From: Notospermus geniculatus
Lineage: Eukaryota > Nemertea > Pilidiophora > Heteronemertea > Lineidae
Assembly (NCBI GenBank): GCA_002633025.1
Contig: NMRB01000974.1
Coordinates: 132,990-196,989 of the forward strand
Reading direction: 5' to 3'
Length of the DNA stretch: 64,000 nucleotides
Shown here: in pieces, positions 35,320 through 47,011 of the stretch
Layout of the letters: every line of letters begins with the position of its first letter
Numbering within the stretch: the stretch's first letter is position 1
Position numbers and translations under genes: made by a program
Notes under the pieces: generated by a model
Database searches by the model: none
Told to the model about the DNA's origin: nothing
The model's input: the letters and a program-made list of their open reading frames with translations, nothing else

Positions 35320-37110
35320 CCATTTCAAATGGAGCCATCTAGTGACTATTCAATGAACTACAGCACATCCATCCTGTTTGGAAACGCATGGTGAACCACT
35401 GGAGCTATTGACTTCAATCTTCACACATATATGCCCCTAGGTCAGATGACCTCAGGCACCAGGTTTCGGTCCGATCTGATTCCTGCCTTGGCCACCAGGT
35501 CACAGAGGTCAAAGTTCGAAATTTCAACGTTGGGTGGCACGTTTCGTGGCTATCTGTCCTGGATTGTTCAAATTAGGTGTGATGATGTATCTAGGTACCC
35601 TCTATGTCTGTGGCGAATTTCGGTCCAATCGGACTTCAAATATAGCCAACAGGCGGCTATCTTGGAAATTGGGCGTTGGCCCATAGCTCGTTAACTACTG
35701 GAGCTAGGTTGTTCTGAACTTGAACAAGTATATATCTTTGTAGCCTTCATGTGTGCAGCAAATTTCAGCGTGATCGGACTTCACAGACCGCTGCCAGTCA
35801 GCCATTTTGGAAAATGGAACTTTGACCTGTGTGACCGATAAACGTTGTTCAACTTGAATGATACCCATGATACAAATTTGGTGATGATCCGTCATAAAAT
35901 AAGTTTGTTATTGTACTTTTTGTACCTTTCAAATGGGGCCGCCTAGTGACTATTCAACGAACTACATGTACATTACATCCATCCAGTTTGGGAACTCATG
36001 GTCAGTCAGTGGAGCTACTGACTTTAAACTTCATACATATGTACCCCAGGGTCATAGGTCTCCACAGACCAATTTTCATGGAAATCCAATTGTCCATTCT
36101 GCCACTAGGGGCCGGTTGTTCAAAGCAACATGGTGCAATATGGTACATTATGACTATGACGCTATGACACACAGAGACAGAGCTGGGGTCAGTCAGTACA
36201 ATGAGCATGGTAACAGCTAGCCCAGCCAGCCTGCAACACCGGCCCGACATTGGCTGTGCCCTGGCAAACACTGGCCAAAATTGGCAGTTTTTGCCAACCT
36301 TGGGGCAATGTTGGTCCAACATTGGCAAGAGTCGACCTGTTCCTCGGCGATCACTGGCCAACATTGGCAGTTTTTGCCAACCTTGGCGTAGCGTTGGTCC
36401 AACATCGGCAAGGGTTACTGTTTAGATGAACTGCCAAACGCTGGTCCAGCGTCGGCCCCGCAGCGGTGTGCCGCAGGTGGCAAATAAGCATACGAAAAAA
36501 AAAATATATATGAAATTGACAAAGGATATCACTTTTTCTTTACATAAGAATGTTGTTTGCTTTTTTTCACAAGATTAGGGTCTGAAGTGGGGTTTTCTGA
36601 GGGAGATGGAGGCAGCCTTTTTTTCCTCCGATACATGTAACTGTTACCCACAAGATATCGGAAAGGCTGGGTTAAAGTTATCGGTGATTTATCAGTAGTT
36701 AAAAGTTAGGCCTGTCATTGTTTTGAACAAGCCAAATGCTATCGGTGGATAAAGTTTACACATGTTTATCCTCCGATAGCTGCTAGGCCTATTGGTGCTT
36801 TTGAGGCCGTTTGTTCAAAAGCACAGGCCAAAAAAGGCCAAAGGCCAACAAAGAAAACGTTTTATTAAGTGCGATTCAACCTTAACCGTTCGCACGACCC
36901 TTACCAAATTTTTACCGTAGGTACGCCTAATGAAGTTACATGATATATAATACGAGTTTTGGATTTGACCTTTTTTCAAGGTCACAGAGTCAAAGTTAAA
37001 AATTTTGCCGTTCGGTGGCATGTTTCGTGGCCACAGGCGCTATTGATCTGAAACTTGTTACCGTATATTCCCCTAGGTAATACGACCATACGACACCAAG
37101 TTTCGGCCCA
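35320..37110. repeat. Inverted and diverged copies of the dispersed family R, plus a TTGGCA tandem repeat
   Basis: 35400-36100 and 36940-37110 carry the family words in reverse orientation (GGTCACAGAGGTCAAAGTT, GTGGCACGTTTCGTGGC). At 36262-36440 a segment rich in GCCAACCTTGG and TTGGTCCAACAT is repeated twice with an offset near 93 bp. No gene. Confidence 0.6.
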
Positions 37111-37127
37111 AAATGGGCACTAGGGGT

Positions 37128-37256
37128 CGTATTCATAAAGTGATTCTATCGTTAGAACCATGTCTTAGGCCGGTTCCAAGTGCAGTGGTTAACCACACTT
37201 GGAACCGGCCTAAGATCGACGGTTCTAACATAGAACCGCTCTAGGAATACGACCCG
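37128..37256. mobile_element. Short MITE
   Basis: GGGTCGTATTCATAAAG on the left and GGAATACGACCC on the right; inner perfect stem CTTAGGCCGGTTCCAAGTG with its complement. Confidence 0.78.
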
Positions 37257-37418
37257 TCATGTAGGTGCCTAAAACTGAACACGCAATTGTCATCTGTTCT
37301 TCTGGGACATTCACCCACAGGTGAGCACATGGTCCATGGACCATTTCCTTGCGGATATAACCGCCCATAATCACGGCGTGCTCTTGCAGCACGTACCATC
37401 CGCGCCAGATGTTGCCGG

Positions 37419-38528
37419 TTCGGGTCGGTTAAAAGCGTTGAAAATGAAAAGGAATAGCGGAATCTTGACATTTCTACGATTTTCCATGGGCGCATCCATC
37501 TTGGAAATCACATGATTTGCTTGGTGTCGCCACCTGTTAGTCCGGATTGAGTCTGAACGGGATGGGTCGGACTGAGGCCGATCTCAGACCGGTTGTCTGG
37601 CTCAGTCTAAAAGGTCTCTTAAGCTAGGCCAATGCGCGTATTCCCGAATTCGAACTCTGAAATTCGGTCTCATCGGTCCAGACGCAAGGAAACCAACAGC
37701 GAAGCTGGCTAATTACATATGCGTTTCACAGCCATTATTTTGGCCTTGAACGGGAAATTTTGACTCTAACTTAGTCGCCTTAGATTGAATTTACAGGGAG
37801 GAAGACGGGCATTTAAAGCGTATAATCGGTGTGTATCGGCACTATGAGGCACACTAATGTGAAAATTTTTCGAAAACGGGCCTTCATGGTCAGGAATGTT
37901 CCAAGTTTTCCCAACCTCGCAACCAGTCTTCATCTGATGTTGTAGTTTAGTACCGGATCAATAAAGCATCCTGATACAGGCATGTACAGTACAGGTCACA
38001 ATTGACATCCCTAAATTCGCGTAAGTTACTCGTAAGTCACTCGTAACTTACGCAACTACTCACGCGCAACTTACGAGGTGAGTTACGTGGTGAGTTACGC
38101 GAATTTCGCTAGCTACGCAGTGATTTACGAGGCGAGTTACGCGATTTTGGCGAGTTACGCGGTGATTTACGCGAAATCAAAGCCGTGAGTTACTCGTAAG
38201 TTACGCGTAACTTACGAGTAACTTACTCGAAGCCGTTGGGATGTCAATTGTGACCTGTACTGTACCGGTACTGATCAGTGTCTTCTTTATATAGTCGGAG
38301 TACTTGTAAGTCATCAGGAAGCGAACAAACCCAACGACACGATTTCCAAAATCTATTTTTCTTGTATTTATGCAGTATTTATACATCGATAACAATTAAA
38401 TATGTTTTTCCTTGCAAATTTGACCATTGACAATCACTGCATTGCCACGGGCAGATTTGGGCCCCAGTCAGAATTACTTGAAGGAACACACAAATACACA
38501 GGCCTATAGTAATTATGCAGGTGCCAGA
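37419..38528. repeat. Tandem duplication, copy 1 (with MITE)
   Basis: Begins TTCGGGTCGGTTAAAAGCG; the next copy begins at 38529. It differs from copy 2 by a 274 bp insertion at 37988-38261 and a few small changes. No ORF of note. Confidence 0.92.
37988..38261. mobile_element. MITE with GTAC target duplication and GTAAGTTACG repeats
   Basis: Ends AGTACAGGTCACAATTGAC and its complement. GTAC flanks both sides (37984-37987, 38262-38265); copy 2 has one GTAC (39103-39106) and no insertion. The interior is made of CGTAAGTTACTCG / GAGTTACGCG words on both strands. Confidence 0.93.
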
Positions 38529-39368
38529 TTCGGGTCGGTTAAAAGCGTTGAAAATGAAAAGGAATAGCGGAATGTTGACATTTCTACGATTTTCCATGGG
38601 CGCATCCATCTTGGACATCACATGATTTGCTTGGTGTCGCCACCTGTTAGTCCGGATTGAGTCTGAACGGAATGGGTCGGACTGAGGCCGATCTCAGACC
38701 GGTTGTCTGGCTCAGTCTAAAAGGTCTCATAAGCTAGGCCAGCTAAGCCAATGCGCGTATTCCCGAATTCGAACTCTGAAATTCGGTCTCATCGGTCTAG
38801 ACGCAAGGAAACCAACAGCGAAGCTGGCTAATTACATATGCGTTTCACAGCCATTATTTTGGCCTTGGACGGGAAATTTTGACTCTAACTTAGTCGCCGT
38901 AGATTGAATTTACAGGGAGGAAGACGGGCATTTAAAGCGTAGAATCGGTGTGTATCGGCACTATGAGGCACACTAATGTGAAAATTTGTCGAAAACGGGC
39001 CTTCATGGTCAGGAATGTTCCAAGTTTTCCCAACCTCGCAACCAATCTTCATCTGATGTTGTAGTTTAGTACCGGATCAATAAAGCATCCTGATACAGGC
39101 ATGTACCGGTACTGATCAGTGTCTTCTTTATATAGTCGGAGTACTTGTAAGTCATCAGGAAGCGAACAAACCCAACGACACGATTTCTAAAATCTATTTT
39201 TCTTGTATTTATGCAGTATTTATACATCGATAACAATTAAATATGTTTTTCCTTGCAAATTTGACCATTGACAATCACTGCATTGCCACGGGTAGATTTG
39301 GGCCCCAGTCACAATTACTTGAAGGAACACACAAATACACAGGCCTATAGTAATTATGCAGGTGCCAG
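38529..39368. repeat. Tandem duplication, copy 2 (empty site)
   Basis: Second copy of the 0.84 kb unit, without the MITE and with a 9 bp AGCTAAGCC expansion near 38742. Confidence 0.92.
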
Positions 39369-40074
39369 CGCATCGGCTGTAGAAACAGTTCTACAAGTAC
39401 ATGTAGTACAGAAATGATGTTCATTGCGCACAATTTGTGAGGTTAGGAAAATGAACGCTAAACGTAAACGATGCGATGAAATCACGTGCTATTCAAATTC
39501 CCGCCCCTGAGTGTGGCGTCATGTTGTATCGTTTACGTTTATCATTTATTTTTTAACCACTCTATTGTATACAGCTCCCCATCTGTTTTGTTCACTGTGT
39601 GAGCGACCCCCAGTGATATTAGTATTGTTATTCTGCAAACCTGACGCTAGGTGGCGATATCTGGGCAAGGATATCACCACTAGTATCGACGCTAGGTTTC
39701 CATCTTGAAAAGTAGTGCGCGCGCGGAGCGAACCGTAGAAATTTTTCCCTTTCTAAAGCGGTTACCCATCACGTCGTTTTTTACGCTTACAGTATAGATC
39801 TATTGTAGAAAGGTGTACAAAGGTATACATCGGTAGAGTAAGTACATGTATTAAGTGATAATGAAGTTATTCTGTTTCATTTTCGACAAGCTAAACATTG
39901 TTTTCTGCAAATAATGACATTTTGAAAAAGAAGTTCGCGTCACTTGATAGACCAACAAGATGGCGGCCCCACCGACGATGACGTTAGGATTTTCAAGATG
40001 GCGATCTAGCGTCGATGGCAGTGTTACAATTTCGTCCAATTATCAAAAAATTTCAACGCTGTCGTGGAGTATGG
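39369..40074. other. No gene seen
   Basis: Contains an inverted pair AAACGTAAACGAT / ATCGTTTACGTTT (about 39459 and 39527). It lies downstream of the receptor gene. Confidence 0.4.
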
Positions 40075-41964
40075 TTATTTTGTTTCCCTGCAACATCTAA
40101 ACAAGCCTTTTAGGTCACCTCTGAATTTCTGCCCACCTCCTATCACGTACAGAAAGAAGTTAATGGCGTTGTTCATGAAGAAGAGATTAAAACATATGTT
40201 GTTTCCCAGTGCAATTCGTGCTTTGCTGATAGGAGAACTGAAGGAACCAAACTGCCAAACAATAAAGAAAAGGCGAAGTGGGGTCACAAGAAACAGAAGA
40301 AAGAAAGAGACAAGGACCAGCATCATTGTTCGCAATCTTTCAATCCGGTTTTGGCGAGTTTTTTTCTGTTGTAGTCGGGCCCGTTCTTCGACCGCCTTTC
40401 TCATCTTTACGACAATCGCGATGTTGCTGCTCAGAATAAGCGCAAATGGAGCGAAGCAGAAAAGAATGCTGTCGATGAAGAGATAGGCCGCAAAAAACTT
40501 ACTACCTTTAAATTTCGAAACACAATATTGTTCTACGCCGTATTTACTGAACCAGTTGCTTTTGTTTAGAGATTCATTTGCGACTGCGACAATTGCTATG
40601 GGGATGTTCCAAACAGCAACAGTGGAGATAAGTCCGATGAGGACTCTTCTGGCGAGTTTGATGTTACTTAATCTTTCTCTGGCTTGCAGTGGACGGTAGA
40701 CGCAGATGAGTCTTTGTGCCGTCATAAAGGTGAGCAGGGAAACGCCGAGTTGCGACAATGCATTGCCTGTGTAGTTATTGGCTTTGCAAACTGCCGTCGT
40801 TAGGATATCGGGCCCTAATATTTTAGGCAAATATCCTAAAAAGAACCATACAAGGAGAGCTAGAGAATCAACGACACTAAGGGCAGCCATCAGAAAACAC
40901 GTGCTGTTTGAACGATTGTCTTTCTTAATCATTGTCAGGAAGGAGAGTATATTTCCTACCACACCAATACCGGTTATCACTGGAGTAGCATAAAAGCTCA
41001 ATCCTTTACTCACGGCATTCAGACGAAATATTGTGTTCCTATCAGCATCATTAAGGTTGGGCGTTGAATTAAGGACACTCAGTTCTGTTGAAGTTTGGCA
41101 AAGCGCTGAGGAATGAGTTGTTGACAAGGGATTCAGTTCTGTGACATCGTCTCCTTTCACACCCACGGAAGTTGTCTCAAAGTCACCCTGGCCGGTTTCC
41201 AGGGGCTCTTGACTGATACTGGAGCACTGGGATTCTTGTAATCCTTGACTGGTAGTCAAGTTAATGTCCACATTCAGTGTCTGGGATTCTGTTAATCCTT
41301 GACTGGTGATAGAGTCAATGTCCACATTCCGTGTCTGGGATTCTTGTAATCCTTGACTATTTGTAGAGTCAATGTCCACATTCTGTGTCTGGGATTCTTG
41401 TAATCCTTGACTGATGGTAGAGTCAATGTCCACACTCATTGTCTCGGATTCTTGTAATCCTTGACTGGTGGTAGAGTCAATGTCCACATTCCATGTCTGG
41501 GATTCCTGTAATCCATGACTGGTGGTTGAGTCAATGTCCACATTCCGTGTCTGGGATTCTTGTAATCCTTGACTGTTTGTAGAGTCAATGTCCACATTCC
41601 GTGTCTGGAATTCTTGTAATCCATGACTGGTGGTGGACTCAATGTCCACATTCCATGTCTGGGATTCCTGTAAATCATGACTGGTGGTAGAGTTAATGTC
41701 CACATTCCCTATCTGGAACTCGGGTAAGTCGTCGCTGGTTGTAGAACTAGTCAATTTCATTTTTGAGGCAGATTTCATGTTGGAGTATGATGACGATGGA
41801 GCCTGCAGTCTCATTTCGTCTTTACGTATTTCACTAACGAATCCAATACTAGGTTCTGATTCCTCATTCGCTGAATCATTCTCTACGTTGCATGTAGTGA
41901 ATATACGGACACCGAAACTGCTTGCAATCAACGTAAGTAATAAAAAGAGCGGCAACGAAGGCAT
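40075..41964 (-). CDS. Class A (rhodopsin-like) GPCR with Ser/Thr repeat stalk
   Basis: A single-exon 629-residue frame; ATG at 41964 is the first real start. Residues 1-18 look like a signal peptide. Residues 87-247 are nine 18-residue repeats (consensus NVDIDSTTSQGLQESQTR), a likely O-glycosylated extracellular stalk. Seven membrane spans follow from about residue 325: N338 in TM1, D366 in TM2, C393 and C481 as the probable extracellular disulfide, QRL (417-419) in place of DRY, no CWxP in TM6, and NFFLY (602-606) in place of NPxxY. The tail has a CC pair (624-625), a possible palmitoylation site. Basic residues before TM6 suit G-protein coupling. The fold resembles neuropeptide (FMRFamide-type) receptors; the ligand is unknown. 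Altered DRY and NPxxY motifs could mean biased or reduced signalling. Confidence 0.9.
   Translation of the reverse strand: MPSLPLFLLLTLIASSFGVRIFTTCNVENDSANEESEPSIGFVSEIRKDEMRLQAPSSSYSNMKSASKMKLTSSTTSDDLPEFQIGNVDINSTTSHDLQESQTWNVDIESTTSHGLQEFQTRNVDIDSTNSQGLQESQTRNVDIDSTTSHGLQESQTWNVDIDSTTSQGLQESETMSVDIDSTISQGLQESQTQNVDIDSTNSQGLQESQTRNVDIDSITSQGLTESQTLNVDINLTTSQGLQESQCSSISQEPLETGQGDFETTSVGVKGDDVTELNPLSTTHSSALCQTSTELSVLNSTPNLNDADRNTIFRLNAVSKGLSFYATPVITGIGVVGNILSFLTMIKKDNRSNSTCFLMAALSVVDSLALLVWFFLGYLPKILGPDILTTAVCKANNYTGNALSQLGVSLLTFMTAQRLICVYRPLQARERLSNIKLARRVLIGLISTVAVWNIPIAIVAVANESLNKSNWFSKYGVEQYCVSKFKGSKFFAAYLFIDSILFCFAPFALILSSNIAIVVKMRKAVEERARLQQKKTRQNRIERLRTMMLVLVSFFLLFLVTPLRLFFIVWQFGSFSSPISKARIALGNNICFNLFFMNNAINFFLYVIGGGQKFRGDLKGLFRCCRETK
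41225..41716 (-). repeat. 54 bp coding minisatellite inside the GPCR gene
   Basis: Nine in-frame 54 bp units encode the 18-residue stalk repeats. Units differ by few bases, so unit number is probably variable between alleles. Confidence 0.92.
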
Positions 41965-41982
41965 TTTTAGCACTAGAACCAC

Positions 41983-43284
41983 CTTTATGCAGCCACACTT
42001 TTTTCAATCGTCCTGCAGAGATCCTGCATAAAACGTATCGAACAAGTTGTATTCCTTGAACGGAATGGTGAAGAAACAAAGCCGCGCGCTACTTAGAGGA
42101 CGTTTTAAGTCTTCGTATTACACACGTAAATTGATGGAAAAACATGTATCAACGTTACAACCTTAAATTGTGACCCTTGAGAGTAATTATGTTATATATA
42201 CACCCTGATTACCCTCTAGCGTGAAAAAAGAGTAACCACGTGGGACATGGCATCGTAATTAATCATTTTAACGAGGTCATAATTAAGATTTGCTATTCTT
42301 AACTAATGACTAGCTCTTCGTGTGACGCGAGGCAAAGTGCCAACTTCTGCTACATCGAGTGCTGCAAATTTTGGAGAAAAAATATCGTGTTTATGCTGTG
42401 TCACAGACACAAAAACTCGCAGAGATGACTGAGGTACGACAAGGAGTAATTTTAGCTCACTGACACGGCTCGCAGAGATGGTCTCCTTTGTGTGCCTCCT
42501 CACACGGATGCATAGGCCTACCAGTAACTGGAGACAACTTCCAACGTGTCAAGGATGGGAAAATTGAGAAAACAGAAAGATCAACATTTGGGCAACCAAC
42601 AGTGTTTGGCTCACCAGGATATTACGATAATTATCTTCCCGCAGTTATGTAGAGATCTTGACTCTGATGGTTCCGAAGGCCCGCGGTGTTGAATTCAACG
42701 AAAGACAGAGCTACCGGTTCCGCTGTGAATGAAATACGACGTCATGAACAAACATGCAGGCGAGAGCGCGGCCCTCCCTCTTCCTTTCTGAATTAATGAC
42801 AATGGTTCCTCAGTCACTACGACGCGAGGACGTTCTGTGAGGTGCATGCATCACATGAGTTGCGCAGACCGTGTGCGGCGAATTTCTTGCGAGTTGTTTT
42901 TCCTCAACTGCCCCTGAGCAAAATATTCAACACGTTTGGTATTTCTTAGCTTGAGAGGAATTTTCCTCACCGTGTGCGCCGGGACTGAGTTATTTGACTC
43001 ATTTTGCTATACCGCATGCGTAAAAATCATTGACGGCACAAAATGGCACCCGCCATGGAAGTGTAGGGGTGGAGAGGGATACTGGACCACCTAAGGGAAA
43101 AATGGTTGTAAAATCAACATGGATGAGCTGTGGTGACAGCTTTGGGTTTTGGTCAACGAAGTACCAGGTCTTGCATGTAGCAAGTGGATAGGGGCCCATT
43201 GCACAGCTATTAGAGGAGTATTTTGGAAATCAAAATTTTGGTAAAGCGGTCCACTTTAGCTGCCTCCGTATACATATATATATT
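41983..43284. other. Upstream of the GPCR; no gene seen
   Basis: TATATATAC near 42194 lies about 230 bases upstream of the receptor ATG and could be its TATA element. No coding sequence was recognised. Confidence 0.3.
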
Positions 43285-43522
43285 TTGGACTGGTCCCGAA
43301 GGTATATTGGACCAGGTGAAAAGGTAAAAAAGATGTATCAATACAATGTACTGAGAAGTGAAGACGTCCCACTTTTCTGTATAGATAAGAAACCCATGAG
43401 TTGGGCCGAAGCCAAGGCACCATTGACTCGAAATTGGCCCTTAAAATTATCCTTCACGAGGGAAGAAAAAATGACGCAAGAATACCTGTATTTATTACTT
43501 CAGATGTATCGAATCGGTACTA

Positions 43523-43899
43523 AATGGGAGACTTTCCTGCCATTAGTGGCCACTAGCCTACTAATTAGCGTTCCTAGAACGGCATGAAATTTGACATTCA
43601 GGGAGAATAGTCCTAAGTGCATACCACAACGTCATCCATATTAGTGAGTTTAAGAAACCATACGTTAACGCTTACGCTAACGTTATTGACATCATTTTGA
43701 CGTCACATCGAATGAATCTGTTGTATTTCTTCTGGGAGTTACGTCATTTTGACGTAATTAGCGTTAGCGTTAGCGTTAACGTATGGTTTCGTAAACTCAC
43801 TAATGACGGGGACGCCATGAATTACGTCTGTGAAGTCAAATTTTGTGACGTTCTAGGACCGCTAACAGGTGGCCACTAACGGCAGGAAGGTCTCCCATT
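43523..43899. mobile_element. Two nested foldbacks
   Basis: The outer pair AATGGGAGACTTTCCTGCC / GGCAGGAAGGTCTCCCATT is split by an inner pair at 43640-43804 (ATTAGTGAGTTTAAGAAACC / GGTTTCGTAAACTCACTAAT) with GTTAGCG repeats. Confidence 0.85.
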
Positions 43900-44306
43900 G
43901 ATTGGTACGTGTACAATGAAAGAATTGATTACCCGGGTATTGTCCAGGAAGATATCGATTTCGTGTTTTAGATGTTTATGTCAATACACTTCAACAATAT
44001 ACCCGACAATGTCAACGACAAAGCTGCATTTTCACAACTGAACATAGGCCATACACGCCATGCAATCATTTTGGGATCTGCATCACTCATTGGTAAAGTA
44101 TCTTTCAAAAATGAGCTTCGTTTATGTGCCCACTACAGGCCAAAACTGTGAGAGCACTCAGAAAATAAAAGTGGTTAATACACTACATACATGTAAATAC
44201 CCGTGCTTACCCGGGGATTTTCCAGTTGCACCATAATTCTTACGTCATCTCAGTTCGCCAGTTCGCTAGTTCGCTGTTTATAGATGCCCCTGGATGAGCC
44301 CATTGA

Positions 44307-45310
44307 GGCTGAATTGGTTAATGTCGTCCTTTGTACACCTCATTATTACCCAGGGTAATCCTGGGTAAGCCTTTTTGTTACCCAGGATCGTTCTGGGTAC
44401 AAATAAGGTACCTTAACATTACCCAGTTTTAAAATCCGCGCCATTTTCCACCTGCGCCCTAGATTGTCGTACCGGTACGTGCGTTATGTAGCAGCCGCGA
44501 AAATCAGCGCAATTGCCCCTCCAAAATCATGGTGTCGTGTGCAAGCCACTTCAGTTTCGCATCAACTTTGACACCTGCTTTCAACTTGTATCTACCATTA
44601 TCGACATCCACCAGATTTTTCTTCAGCTCTCTTCCTTTTGAAATGAAAATTCCATCCCGATACTCCGCTAAATTACCCAGGGTAATCCTGGGTAAGCCTT
44701 TTTGTTACCCAGGATCGTTCTGGGTACAAATAAGGTACCTTAACATTACCCAGTTTTAAAATCCGCGCCATTATCCACCTGCGCCCTAGATTGTCGTACC
44801 GGTACGTGCGTTATGTAGCAGCCGCGAAAATCAGCGCAATTGCCCCTCCAAAATCATGGTGTCGTGTGCAAGCCACTTCAGTTTCGCATCAACGTTGACA
44901 CCTGCTTTCAACTTGTATCTACCATGTCTACCATTATCGACATCCACCAGATTTTTCTTCAGCTCTCTTCCTTTTGAAATGAAAATTCCATCCCGATACT
45001 CCGCTATAGGATGGAATAGATTGCAAATACGCCCGTGTAAATCGCGAGTAAATCGTCTTTAACGCGAGTTGCAGTTCTGACAGCTGCTGACAATCACCAC
45101 GTCAAAATGCACGTGTATAAATTCGTGGCCGGCTAGAATAAGATAGTACCCCGTACCTCGAGCGCAGGTGGAAAATGGCGCTGATTTCAAACTGGGTAAT
45201 GTTAAGGTAGCTTATTTATACCCAGGATCGTCCTGGGTAACAAAAAGGATTACCCAGAATACCCAGGGTAATAATGAGGTGTACCCACAATGACATTAAC
45301 CGATTCAGCC
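44307..45310. mobile_element. CCCAGGAT-palindrome foldback, copy 2
   Basis: Ends GGCTGAATTGGTTAATGTCG and its diverged complement. Terminal regions contain TTACCCAGGATCGTTCTGG-like palindromes as in 19385-20069. The interior has a direct repeat with offset 327 bp (44345-44671 and 44672-45007), so the left arm is doubled. Short reading frames here are duplicated with the repeat. Confidence 0.87.
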
Positions 45311-46080
45311 CCATTGTGTGTGTATTACCCGTGGGTTCAGGACCCAGGTGGCACAACGAACACATCTCTCTCGGGTTAAATCGAGACCTGAGCAGGGCCC
45401 GTTTATCTCAGACTGAGTTAACTGAGCCCATCATGGCCTCAACAGACCCACGTTAGTCCTCTGAACCCATGGCACTGAACCCATAGAATCGCACGATATT
45501 TACAGTGTATTAAGTGTGGCAATTTGAGGGCTAAAAATTCCGCACTCTTCGCCATTATTGATTGGTGTAGCTGTAGAGTATTCGAAAACCCTCGAATGAG
45601 AAACACTGGATTGGATCGCTGGATTCATTGGATCGTTGGACTGTGACTCACTAGGCTACTCACCGCCACCGGGATTCTGTACCGGCGGGTCTTCATGGTA
45701 TTCAGTCAAAACGTCACCGAGTTTTATGCAATTATAGTTCAATATTCAACACAGCGGTAGGCCCTAGGCGAAAGCTAGGACCTATTCGAAAGCTAGTATT
45801 TTAATATACGATTTTTAACATATCGTGTGGCCCAAAAAACGCATCGAACTTCAAATATTGATATCTGAACAACTGTCTATTATAATTCAATGAAATTTTG
45901 TACCGTACCATTTCAAGATGTTAGATTTGGATTTTTTGCATAGATAGCCTTGGTATTAGGACCGTACCACACAATTTAAAAATCATGGTAAAAACGTGAT
46001 TCCGGAATTCGATAAGATACAACCGACTGGAAGCCGTAAAATACTACCGGCATATTTAATAACCTTGCGTCCCGAAAAAA
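45311..46080. other. No gene seen
   Basis: Unremarkable sequence between the foldback and the LINE tail. Confidence 0.35.
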
Positions 46081-46604
46081 ACCATAAAAAGAAACAAAAT
46101 CCCACGCGACGTGACCTCTTTGGCGTTTTCCACTCTTCAGCAGATAACAGCCAGGTTCCTCACCAACACAAAACGTCAAGAACATATCACACCAGTGCTA
46201 AAAAGCCTTCATTGGCTTCCTGTGGAAGCTAGGATTATATTTAAAATCCTAACTATGGCGTTCCTGGCAGTTCGGGGCTCAGGTCCTGGGTACCTCTCAT
46301 TACCGGTTAAAACTCCCAGCAGGCACACAAGGAGCTCTGACTCCATTGTCCTTGACTGGAGGTTACCGAAGAAGAAGTCTGCAGGGGAGAGGGCATTCAC
46401 GGTTTGTGCCCCGAGGCTCTGGAATGCCATGCCTCTCTTTTTAAGAAATATTCAATCTTTGGAGGCTTTTAAATCCAATTTAAAAACGTATCTTTTTAGA
46501 CAATATTTCTGATTCGTCTCTTCTTATTTATTGTGAAGCGCCACTGACAATTCATTTTAATAGAGGCGCTATATAAATATCTTTTATTATTATTATTATT
46601 ATTA
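46081..46604 (+). pseudogene. LINE 3' end (L2/CR1 type), 5' truncated
   Basis: The frame to 46512 gives the typical C-terminus of LINE pol: HITPVLKSLHWLPVEARI, RLWNAMP and a final LKTYLFRQYF. It is followed by a short 3' UTR with GGCGCTATATAAATAT and a TTA microsatellite tail at 46583-46604, as in L2-type elements. The reverse transcriptase itself is missing, the usual result of incomplete reverse transcription. Confidence 0.88.
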
Positions 46605-47011
46605 ACACACACCCACACTGCACTCTCCCACACCAAAGGCATAGGTCAGCCATACACAGTGGGCATATAGAATATTGTTCCCACTACGTCATCGAAACCT
46701 CCGCTGTTGAATCGCCTGACTTTCTGCAATCATTCCGCATATGTACTGCCCCACACAATGTGTACATCATAAGCCGACGGCTGAAACCCATGACATCACG
46801 AAAACCTGTGCTGTTCAACCGCCTGGCACAATGCATACGTTCTCTGCCATACTTGACGCAGACAAGTACAGCGCTTGCAACAGGCGGCGGCATATCGTTA
46901 CGTCAACAATACTTGTGCTTGCCTATCTCTAAAAACACTCAAATATCTTTAAATTCAACATCGCTTCCTCAACAGTATGAGTCACTATCTACATCTTTCC
47001 CTATTATCTAT

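Noticed and set aside
36002-36425. Cys-rich frames on both strands
   Set aside because: Created by a TTGGCA tandem repeat; mirror-like on the two strands.
40064-40486. 140-codon plus frame
   Set aside because: Antisense shadow of the GPCR gene.
43285-43587. 100-codon frame, possible gene
   Set aside because: It lacks an ATG start, runs into a foldback arm and has no recognisable domain.
44529-45062. Two similar small proteins (MVSCASHFSF start)
   Set aside because: They are the two halves of a 327 bp direct repeat inside a foldback and resemble no protein; repeat-derived.
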